DNA of 28,513 nucleotides from an uncultured Collinsella sp. (GTDB lineage: Bacteria; Actinomycetota; Coriobacteriia; Coriobacteriales; Coriobacteriaceae): the NCBI GenBank assembly GCA_958348225.1, contig CATVYG010000031.1:1-28513 (forward strand), read 5' to 3'. A model generated the notes under the pieces. That model searched no databases. It had not been told where the DNA came from and saw only the letters and a list, made by a program, of their open reading frames with translations. Every line of letters begins with the position of its first letter. The stretch's first letter is position 1. Shown piece by piece: positions 22,216 through 28,513 of the stretch. A program made the translations under genes and the position numbers.

Positions 22216-22286
22216 TCAAACCAATCGCTGACCAAAAGCTGACCAGCCCGTCAAGCTCGTGGCAAGGTTTTGGTCAGCACGTCAGC
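22216..22286 (-). promoter_or_regulatory. Putative tad operon control region
   Basis: Four copies of the half-site GCTGAC lie at 22227-22232 and 22238-22243 (plus orientation) and 22273-22278 and 22281-22286 (inverted), as two facing pairs. A minus-strand TTGACA (22216-22221) sits just downstream of them as a possible -35, but the matching -10 is poor. This gap between rsgA and rcpC otherwise holds only the rsgA terminator. Confidence 0.35.
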
Positions 22287-22315
22287 AAACTGCATGTTTC
22301 GAGGCTTTTCCGCAG

Positions 22316-22351
22316 CAAAAAAGCCGTCTCCCGAACAGTTGGGAGACGGCT
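22316..22351 (-). terminator. rsgA terminator
   Basis: The minus-strand 11-bp perfect stem AGCCGTCTCCC/GGGAGACGGCT has an 8-nt loop and six T after it, 17 nt past the rsgA stop. Confidence 0.92.
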
Positions 22352-22368
22352 GTCATAGGAAAAATCAA

Positions 22369-23553
22369 TTACAGATGAACATCGGGATCGAGCATTTGAG
22401 CGCTCACGCGCATGGATGACGCCAAGTTTTGGAACGTTTCCAGCCGTAGGCTGTCGATCTGCCCGGCGTCCTCGGCCTCGCGAACGGCGCAGCCCGGCTC
22501 ATGGGTATGTGTGCAATCGCCAAACCGGCACGCGCGCGATGCCTCGACAATCTCGGGGAAAGCGCGCGCCAGACCTCGCTCGTGACCCACGAGCGGTAGG
22601 CTGCGCAGGCCCGGAGCATCGGCGATCACGCCGGCGTCGCCCGGCAGCGCCACCATCACGCGCGCGACGGTAGTGTGACGGCCCTGGTCGTCGCGTTCAC
22701 GCACACCGCCGGTCGCCAACGTATCGTGGCCCAGCAGTGCATTGAGCAGCGTCGACTTGCCGGCACCCGACTCGCCCAGAATCATGGCACAGCTCCCGGC
22801 AGGCACGCAGGCACGGACCTCGTCCAGGCCGCGGCCCTCGGCAGAGGACGTCACGATTACGCGCACGTCCGGACCCACCAGGCGGCGCACGCGGTCCAAA
22901 TCGCGCTCGAGTTCCTCGGCATCGCAGCGGTCAGCTTTGGTGAGCACCACCACTGGCTCGGCATCGCAGTCGAGCGCCAACACCAGCGAGCGCGCCACGC
23001 GGTCGAGCAGCACCTCACCGGCACCGAGCGCCTGCACGATTAGCACGCTATCCACGTTGGAGCAGAGCACCTGGCGCTCTCCACGGGCGCGGCCGCGCCA
23101 ACGCTCAAAGCTCGTACGGCGCGGCAGCACGTACTCAATCACGCCCATATCGTGCCCGGGAGCGCGGCGTACCGCCACACGGTCGCCCACGGCAGGCAGC
23201 AGGACCTCGTCCTCGCCGCGCGACTTGGCAAACCCCACGGCATGCTCGGCGCGAAAGGTGTCGTCGGCAGTGGCCACCAGCGGAAACCCGCGATCCAGGC
23301 GTACCACGGCACCGAGCTGCATCTGCTCGGGCTCCTCGGCATGTGCGCAGAAATCATCAAAGGCAGTCTGCTGGGTTTCATCGACCGGCAGATCATCAAA
23401 CGCCGGGACATCCTGCAGCGCATCGAGCCCCGGTACGCTCGCCAACAACTCCTCGGCAGACACGGGCGCTTCGGTCGCGAGTTTCCGACGACGACCGCGC
23501 TTAGCCCGCGCCCCCGTCGTCTTTTTCTTCGCTTTAGCCTTAGCCTTAGCCAC
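22369..23553 (-). CDS. rsgA: Ribosome small subunit-dependent GTPase RsgA
   Basis: The 394-residue circularly permuted GTPase releases late 30S assembly factors. An OB-like domain (about 75-145) is followed by permuted GTPase motifs: G4 TKAD (205-208), G1 GESGAGKST (260-268), G3 DAPG (312-315). The C-terminal zinc knuckle is CRFGDCTHTHEPGC (342-355). An unusual Lys/Arg-rich start (residues 2-24) and acidic linker add about 75 residues compared with typical RsgA. GTG start with GGGAGG about 5 nt upstream; an upstream in-frame ATG would read through the terminator region. Confidence 0.94.
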   Translation of the reverse strand: MAKAKAKAKKKTTGARAKRGRRRKLATEAPVSAEELLASVPGLDALQDVPAFDDLPVDETQQTAFDDFCAHAEEPEQMQLGAVVRLDRGFPLVATADDTFRAEHAVGFAKSRGEDEVLLPAVGDRVAVRRAPGHDMGVIEYVLPRRTSFERWRGRARGERQVLCSNVDSVLIVQALGAGEVLLDRVARSLVLALDCDAEPVVVLTKADRCDAEELERDLDRVRRLVGPDVRVIVTSSAEGRGLDEVRACVPAGSCAMILGESGAGKSTLLNALLGHDTLATGGVRERDDQGRHTTVARVMVALPGDAGVIADAPGLRSLPLVGHERGLARAFPEIVEASRACRFGDCTHTHEPGCAVREAEDAGQIDSLRLETFQNLASSMRVSAQMLDPDVHL

Positions 23554-23601
23554 AAACGCCTCCCAGCAGCCAAAATCACAACTGAGCAGGTATTTTAAAT
23601 C

Positions 23602-23635
23602 AAAAAGAGCTGGCCGGGCAAAGCCCGACCAGCTC
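23602..23635 (-). terminator. Terminator after P-type ATPase gene
   Basis: The minus-strand stem GAGCTGGTCGGGC/GCCCGGCCAGCTC (one U-G) has a TTT loop and a run of T. It lies between the ATPase gene and rsgA. Confidence 0.88.
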
Positions 23636-23669
23636 ACATACTTTCCCTCAGCTCATGGTCCCGAGAGGT

Positions 23670-23772
23670 TGTCCGAAGGCCCGACCGCCGAGAGGGGTTT
23701 CTTCTGAGCGATCCCGCAGCGCGAAGCGCGAGGACCAGCGAAGAAGAAAACACGCAGGGGCGGGCCCGGACA
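23670..23772. repeat. Branched inverted-repeat element in ATPase 3' region
   Basis: Outer arms TGTCCG and CGGACA plus GGCCCG/CGGGCC (23670-23689 with 23757-23772) enclose a second pair, GTTTCTTCT (23697-23705) with AGAAGAAAAC (23742-23751), and a central GCGC-GAA-GCGC hairpin. There is no ORF. It lies directly after the ATPase stop and before the terminator, so it would be part of the 3' UTR. Confidence 0.5.
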
Positions 23773-23779
23773 GGTTAAC

Positions 23780-26461
23780 TTACTCCTTCTCGACCGCGCG
23801 CATGATCGCCTTGTAGATCTCCATCAGCGGGATGATCAGGAAGGCCAGGCCCAGCGCGGCAAGAACGCCCTTGAGCTCAAGCGTCACAGGGCCAAAGAAC
23901 ATCTCGGCAAGCGTCGGCTGTACGGTCACGATCACCGTCAGCACCAGCGCCAGCGCAGCGGAAGCCCACAGCCACTTGTTCTGCTTCTTCATGGTGAACA
24001 GCGACGCACGACGGCTGCGCATATTGAAGCAGTGGAAAATCTCGACCATGTTGAGCGTGATGAACGCCATCATCACGCCTTCCTCGTCGGCATTGCCGGC
24101 GATCATATCAGCGATGTGAATGTAGCCCATGTCAAAGTACACGCCCACAAAGAAGCTCGCCAGCACCAGCACGGTGATGATCAGACCCTGGACCACGCAG
24201 TCCAGACCCATATGTCCGGCGAAGACACCGTCCTTAGCGTTGCGCGGCTTGCGCTTCATAATGTCGCCCTCGGCGTCCTCCATGCCCAGCGCGAGCGCGG
24301 GGAAACAGTCGGTAACCAGGTTCACCCACAGCAGCTGCACCGGCTGGAAGATGGTAAAGCCGATGAGCGTGGCGATAAACACCGAGAAGACCTCGGCAAG
24401 GTTTGCCGAAAGCAGGAACTGGATGACCTTGCGGATGTTGTCGTAGATGCGACGGCCCTCTTCGCAGGCACCGATGATGGTGGCGAAGTTGTCATCGGCA
24501 AGCACCATGTCGGCGACGTTCTTGGTGACGTCGGTACCGGTGATGCCCATGCCAACGCCGATGTCGGCGCGCTTGATGGACGGGGCGTCGTTGACGCCGT
24601 CGCCCGTCATGGCCACGATCTGGTCGCGCGACTTCCAAGCCTCGACGATGCGGGTCTTGTGCTCGGGCTGAACGCGGGCGTACACGCCGTAGTCCTCGAT
24701 GTGCGCGTCGAGTTCCTCGTCGCTCATGCGGTCGAGGTCGGCGCCCGTGATGGCCTGGCTGCGATCGGTGACGATACCCAGCTGCTTGGCGATGGCCACG
24801 GCGGTGTCGATGTGGTCGCCCGTAATCATGACGGTGCGGATACCGGCATCGTGGGCCTCGCGGATGGCGTCGGCGACCTCGGGGCGGACCGGGTCAATCA
24901 TGCCGGACAGGCCGCAGAAGACCAGGTCGTGCTCGAGCGCAGCGGGGCTGCAGTCGGCCGGGACCTCGGTGTAGGTGCGGCTTGCCAGCGCCAGCACGCG
25001 CAGGGCCTCGTCGGCCATGGCCTTGTTGGCGGCCACGAGCTCGGCGCGACGCTCCTCGGTCAGCGGAACGACCTTGTCGCCCTCGTAGATATGGGTGCAC
25101 AGGCCGATCACCACGTCGGGCGCGCCCTTGGTGTACTGCTCATACTCGCCGTCCAGGGTCTCGACGACCACGGACATCATCTTGCGGCCCGAGTCAAACG
25201 GGGCCTCGCCCACGCGCGGATGCTCGGCAGTCAGGCCAGTGAGCCCCGCCTTGCCGGCATCGTTGACGAGCGCACACTCGGTCGGCTCACCCACGGCCTC
25301 GCCCAGCTCCTCGTCCCACTGGGCGTCGGAGCACAGAGCCATGCCGGCCAGGAACTTCTCCTTAGGCGCAGCGAGCTCGTGCTTGACGACGGTCATCTTG
25401 TTCTGGGTGAGGGTACCGGTCTTGTCGGAGCAGATGGTCTGCGTGCAGCCAAGGGTCTCGACGGCAGAGAGCTTGCGGATAATCGCCTGACGCTTGGCCA
25501 TCTTGGTCACGCCGAGCGACAGCACGATGGTCACGACGGCAACCAGGCCCTCGGGGATGGCGGCGACGGCAAGCGAGACAGCGACCATAAAGGTGTCGAG
25601 CAGCGCGGTCGGATCGGTGAGAACGTTGCCCACGCCGTGGCGGATGATGTCGACGCCAAAGATGACGACGCAGATGACGATAACCATGATGGTAAGGATG
25701 CGGCTGAGCTCGGCGAGCTTCACCTGCAGCGGCGTGAGCTCTTCCTTGGCCTCGGCCAGGGCGCCGGCGATCTTGCCCATCTCGGTGTTCATACCGGTGC
25801 CGACCACGACGGCGCGACCGCGGCCGTATACCACGGTGGAACCCATGTAGCACATGTTCTTGCGGTCGCCGAGCGGCACGTCGTCGGTGCCGGCGGCGAG
25901 CTCAATGACGTTGGCATGCTTCTCGACGGGCACGGACTCGCCAGTGAGTGCAGCCTCTTCGATCTTCATCGTGGCACTCTCGAGCACACGGCAGTCGGCC
26001 GGGACGGAGTCGCCCGCCTCGAGCATGATCACATCGCCGGGCACGAGCTCGGCGCTCGGCAGGTGCACGAGCTTGCCGTCGCGCAGCACCTTGGACTGCG
26101 CCGCGCTCATCTCCTGCAGGGCCTCGAGGGCCTCTTCGCTCTTGGCTTCCTGGACCACGCCCAGTACCGAGTTGACGATAACGACGAACATGATGATGGC
26201 GACGTCGGCAAAGTCGGGCTCGCCCTTGACCATACCCGTGAGCGCGCTGATGACGGCGGCAACGATCAACATGATGACCATGGGGTCGGCCATCTGCTCA
26301 AAGAAACGCTTCCACAGCGGCGTTTTCTCGGCTTCCTCGAGCTTGTTAGGGCCTGTCTTGGCGAGGCGCGACGACGCCTCGTCGTTGCTCAGGCCGAGGT
26401 TCTCATCGACGCCCTGGTCGCTGAGCACCTCCGCCGCGGCGGACAGGTATTCCTTTTGCAT
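23780..26461 (-). CDS. Calcium-type P-type ATPase (SERCA/PMCA-like)
   Basis: The 893-residue P2-type cation pump has TGES in the actuator domain (173-176), the phosphorylation site CSDKTGT (Asp346), KGAPD in the nucleotide domain and TGDGVND in the hinge. Ion-site residues match SERCA: PEGL in M4 (Glu304), SANLAEV in M5, NLVTDCFPALALG in M6 and the M8 Glu in NMVEIF. Both Ca sites may therefore be kept, unlike some bacterial pumps with one. Ten membrane helices are expected. AGGAGGGG precedes the ATG by 7 nt and is locked in a leader hairpin. It is monocistronic. Ca2+ specificity is inferred; Mn2+ or others are not excluded. Confidence 0.93.
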   Translation of the reverse strand: MQKEYLSAAAEVLSDQGVDENLGLSNDEASSRLAKTGPNKLEEAEKTPLWKRFFEQMADPMVIMLIVAAVISALTGMVKGEPDFADVAIIMFVVIVNSVLGVVQEAKSEEALEALQEMSAAQSKVLRDGKLVHLPSAELVPGDVIMLEAGDSVPADCRVLESATMKIEEAALTGESVPVEKHANVIELAAGTDDVPLGDRKNMCYMGSTVVYGRGRAVVVGTGMNTEMGKIAGALAEAKEELTPLQVKLAELSRILTIMVIVICVVIFGVDIIRHGVGNVLTDPTALLDTFMVAVSLAVAAIPEGLVAVVTIVLSLGVTKMAKRQAIIRKLSAVETLGCTQTICSDKTGTLTQNKMTVVKHELAAPKEKFLAGMALCSDAQWDEELGEAVGEPTECALVNDAGKAGLTGLTAEHPRVGEAPFDSGRKMMSVVVETLDGEYEQYTKGAPDVVIGLCTHIYEGDKVVPLTEERRAELVAANKAMADEALRVLALASRTYTEVPADCSPAALEHDLVFCGLSGMIDPVRPEVADAIREAHDAGIRTVMITGDHIDTAVAIAKQLGIVTDRSQAITGADLDRMSDEELDAHIEDYGVYARVQPEHKTRIVEAWKSRDQIVAMTGDGVNDAPSIKRADIGVGMGITGTDVTKNVADMVLADDNFATIIGACEEGRRIYDNIRKVIQFLLSANLAEVFSVFIATLIGFTIFQPVQLLWVNLVTDCFPALALGMEDAEGDIMKRKPRNAKDGVFAGHMGLDCVVQGLIITVLVLASFFVGVYFDMGYIHIADMIAGNADEEGVMMAFITLNMVEIFHCFNMRSRRASLFTMKKQNKWLWASAALALVLTVIVTVQPTLAEMFFGPVTLELKGVLAALGLAFLIIPLMEIYKAIMRAVEKE

Positions 26462-26573
26462 ATAGAGTCCCCTCCTGGGATTCGGGCCACTCAGCAGATT
26501 GATGCCCGATCATAATTCCCAGGAGAAGGGCAAGGGCTCATCAAGGCTGCCGTGCTGAGCGGCAGTTGATAGT
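26462..26573 (-). ncRNA. Structured leader RNA with kissing hairpins
   Basis: On the minus-strand RNA, hairpin 1 (26541-26569) has a CTGCCG/CGGCAG stem, extended by TCAA/TTGA, with loop CTCAGCA. Hairpin 2 (26472-26525) has CTCCTGGGA pairing with TCCCAGGAG, then CGGGC/GCCCG, and a 16-nt apical loop containing TGCTGAG, the exact complement of loop 1. The 3' arm of hairpin 2 contains the AGGAG of the ATPase ribosome site. It does not match the riboswitch consensus motifs I know. Confidence 0.6.
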
Positions 26574-26579
26574 GGAGCT

Positions 26580-26625
26580 ATGGTACCCCAAAGCAGCGCG
26601 TCTAGCCAAAACATTCCAATTGGAA
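26580..26625 (-). promoter_or_regulatory. Possible ATPase promoter and upstream palindrome
   Basis: On the minus strand a -35-like TTGGCT (26604-26609), an 18-nt spacer and a -10-like TACCAT (26580-26585) would start the RNA right before hairpin 1 of the leader. The perfect palindrome TTCCAATTGGAA (26614-26625) adjoins the -35. Confidence 0.35.
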
Positions 26626-26794
26626 ACACGGCTCGAGTGCAACGATGCAGACCGTGTGATGCTCAATATTGATAAAACGTTTTTTCTTCGGCACATCGTC
26701 AAACTGAAATATCGCCCAGATAGCAGCGGTCAGAACGGTTGGTAAAGTTTTTGCATATACCGTTTTTCCGCAAAAAATGAACTTCTAATTCGGC

Positions 26795-26839
26795 ATACGG
26801 TCGATTTTTTGGGGTATTCGGTCGCCATTTCGTTATAAT
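26795..26839 (+). promoter_or_regulatory. pyk promoter with tandem upstream repeats
   Basis: A consensus -10 TATAAT lies at 26834-26839; the -35 is weak (TTGGGG at 19 nt). Two direct repeats, ATACGGTCG (26795-26803) and ATTCGGTCG (26816-26824), lie 21 bp apart just upstream, suggesting a regulator site. The rest of 26626-26794 is AT-rich, with nothing else I can identify. Confidence 0.6.
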
Positions 26840-26902
26840 CATCTCAGTTTTATTTCTTATGGTTTATCTATCAGCGCAAGACGATGTCAGATGGAGGTCT
26901 GA

Positions 26903-28363
26903 ATGTACAAGCGCACCAAGATTGTATGCACCATGGGTCCCGCCTGCGATAGCGACGAGACCATCCGCGAGATGATCAAGGCGGGCATGAACGTCGCCCG
27001 TTTTAACTTCTCGCACGGATCCTACGACGAGCACCACGGTCGCATCGAGCGCGTCCGTCGTATTTCCAAGGAGCTCGGTCTGCCCGTCGGCATCCTGCTC
27101 GACACCAAGGGCCCCGAGGTCCGCACCGGCCTTCTGGTCGATGGCAAGAAGGTTGCCGTCAAGACCGGCGATAAGATCGTCGTCACCGCTCAGCCCACGT
27201 CCGAGGATTTCCACGGCACCTCTGAGCACATCTCCCTCGACTACCTGGCTCTGCCCTCCGAGGTCGAGAAGGGCTCCCTTATCCTGATCGACGACGGCCT
27301 GGTTGCCCTCGAGGTCGAGTCCGTCGACGGTCAGGACATGACCTGCGTCGTCAAGAACGACGGCCTGATCGGCGAGCGCAAGGGCGTCAACATGCCCAAC
27401 GTCAACATCTCGTTGCCCGCCATCACCGAGCGCGATCGTCAGGACATCCTCTTTGGCCTGACCGAGAACATCGACTACATCGCCGCTTCCTTCATCCGTG
27501 ACGGCGAGTCCGTCCGCGGCATCCGCGAGCTTTGCCGCGAGAACGGTGGCGAGCACGTGACGATCTTCCCGAAGATCGAGTGCGCCCTGGGCGTCGAGAA
27601 CTTCGACGAGATCCTCGAGGCTTCCGACGGCATCATGGTCGCCCGTGGCGACCTGGGCATCGAGATCAAGCCCGAGCTCGTTCCGCACATCCAGAAGGAG
27701 ATCATCGCCAAGTGCAACGCGGCCTACAAGCCCGTTATCACCGCTACGCAGATGCTCGACTCCATGCAGCAGAACCCGCGCCCGACGCGCGCCGAGGTTG
27801 CCGACGTTGCTAACGCCATTTACGACGGCACCGACGCCGTTATGCTCTCTGGCGAGTCCGCTGCCGGTAAGTACCCGGTCGAGGCCGTCAAGATGCAGGC
27901 CAGCATTGCTCTCGAGACCGAGAAGTACCTCCCGGCCCACGCTCCGCTCGAGGTTCCGGCCGACGCTCATGGCACCCGCGTCGTCAACAACGTTGTGGGT
28001 ATGTCCGCTGTGAACATGGCCACCACCGTTGGCGCCAAGTGCATCACCGTGCCGACGACCACCGGTCGTACCGCTCGCCTGATTTCGCACTTCCGTCCCA
28101 ACATGCCGATCTGCGCGTTCTCCCGCCACGAGTGGGCCGTCCAGCAGATGATCATGTACTGGGGCGTTATCCCGCATCAGGCCGAGATTACCCAGGGCAC
28201 CGTCAACGGCACGATCGTCAAGGCGATCGAGACCGCTAAGGAGCTCGGCTACGTCGAGGCCGGCGACCTGACCGTCGCTACCGCCGGCGATTCCCGCATG
28301 AGCGTCCAGCTCGAGGACAAGGTCTCCTCGACCAACGTCGCTTACGTCGCTCAGGTGCGCTAA
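26903..28363 (+). CDS. pyk: Pyruvate kinase
   Basis: Converts phosphoenolpyruvate and ADP to pyruvate and ATP in glycolysis; 486 residues, typical of bacterial PK without the extra C-terminal PEP-utiliser domain. It has FNFSHGS (34-40), LDTKGPEVRTG (66-76; the Glu after GP suggests a K+-dependent enzyme), the active-site region FPKIECALGVENFDEIL (Lys224, Glu226), MVARGDLGIE (245-254) and MLDSMQQNPRPTRAEV. The C-terminal domain has TTTGRTARLISHFRP. Codon use is strongly C-biased compared with neighbours, as for a highly expressed gene. GGAGG lies 6 nt before the ATG. Confidence 0.97.
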   Translation: MYKRTKIVCTMGPACDSDETIREMIKAGMNVARFNFSHGSYDEHHGRIERVRRISKELGLPVGILLDTKGPEVRTGLLVDGKKVAVKTGDKIVVTAQPTSEDFHGTSEHISLDYLALPSEVEKGSLILIDDGLVALEVESVDGQDMTCVVKNDGLIGERKGVNMPNVNISLPAITERDRQDILFGLTENIDYIAASFIRDGESVRGIRELCRENGGEHVTIFPKIECALGVENFDEILEASDGIMVARGDLGIEIKPELVPHIQKEIIAKCNAAYKPVITATQMLDSMQQNPRPTRAEVADVANAIYDGTDAVMLSGESAAGKYPVEAVKMQASIALETEKYLPAHAPLEVPADAHGTRVVNNVVGMSAVNMATTVGAKCITVPTTTGRTARLISHFRPNMPICAFSRHEWAVQQMIMYWGVIPHQAEITQGTVNGTIVKAIETAKELGYVEAGDLTVATAGDSRMSVQLEDKVSSTNVAYVAQVR

Positions 28364-28391
28364 AACGCACTTGCAAGCATACTTGCATTGC

Positions 28392-28430
28392 AAAGGGCCC
28401 GGAAGGCTTCGCCTTCCGGGCCCTTTTTCT
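28392..28430 (+). terminator. pyk terminator
   Basis: A perfect 16-bp stem (28392-28407 with 28411-28426) has a TTC loop and a T-rich tail. Nothing identifiable follows to the window end. Confidence 0.95.
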
Positions 28431-28513
28431 GTGCCAATGCCGCCGCACGGCAAAACACGCACTCATTTCTTTACCAAAAGCGCGAAATCCACCCTTCGAG
28501 GCCCAAAAAATAA

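Noticed and set aside
24032..26515. 827-codon open frame opposite the P-type ATPase
   Set aside because: Compositional shadow of a highly conserved gene; no ribosome site and no recognisable motif.
26462..26573. Known Mn2+ (yybP-ykoY) or Mg2+ (M-box) riboswitch upstream of the ATPase
   Set aside because: Consensus loop motifs of those families are not visible. I therefore list it as an unclassified structured leader, pending a covariance-model search.
28431..28513. Start of another gene after pyk
   Set aside because: The last 80 nt show no start codon with a ribosome site on either strand and no recognisable coding signal.

Overview
The window reads as chromosomal DNA of a GC-rich Gram-positive actinobacterium of the class Coriobacteriia, most likely Collinsella or a close relative. 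This rests on the gene content, a monoderm-type Tad/Flp pilus locus without a secretin, the codon use, and the overall look of the proteins. The assignment is an inference from recognition, not from a database search. Almost everything is on the minus strand. The exceptions are a 57-residue membrane protein and pyruvate kinase.

Layout. Positions 1-530 hold three tandem tRNA-Arg(ACG) genes, each with its own promoter and GNRA-loop terminator; the first is cut by the window edge. Next come an unknown 125-residue protein with a LexA-like box at its promoter (606-983) and serS (1157-2440), which faces a small membrane protein. A large inverted-repeat element separates that gene from proC. Then rlmH and an SPFH/stomatin-like gene form a pair, followed by tRNA-Leu(CAG). 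A translation and RNA-modification block follows: tatD, rsmA, metG and rsmI. Downstream of it (leftward transcription) rsmI is coupled to a GH5-like gene that lacks the usual catalytic acid/base. Upstream of the GH5-like gene is a four-unit palindromic repeat array, then tRNA-Phe(GAA), then a BrnT/BrnA-like toxin-antitoxin pair with its own operator.

Positions 12526-22116 are one compact, mostly overlapping tad operon read right to left: rcpC/cpaB, tadZ/cpaE, tadA, tadB, tadC, flp pilin, an unknown membrane-anchored protein, three TadE-like pseudopilins, a large Cys-containing TadG-like protein and a DUF192 protein. The first genes position and power the machine, TadB and TadC form its membrane platform, and the small proteins supply pilin and minor pilins. 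No prepilin peptidase or secretin is present here. After it come rsgA, a calcium-type P-type ATPase and, divergently, pyruvate kinase.

The most interesting signals are non-coding. (1) The 5' leader of the P-type ATPase can fold into two hairpins with perfectly complementary 7-nt loops (a kissing pair); the second hairpin sequesters the Shine-Dalgarno sequence, so this is a candidate cation-responsive or other regulatory RNA. (2) tRNA-Leu and tRNA-Phe each carry a near-exact direct repeat of their 3' end plus terminator, flanking a hairpin-rich insert of about 125 bp that ends in an inverted copy of that tRNA's own T-arm. This is the layout of a tiny non-autonomous element at tRNA 3' ends. tRNA-Arg shows a related remnant with the same 13-nt spacing. 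(3) A 4 x 62-bp palindromic array, a long inverted-repeat element between proC and the small membrane protein, and a branched-hairpin element after the ATPase gene are further unexplained structures.
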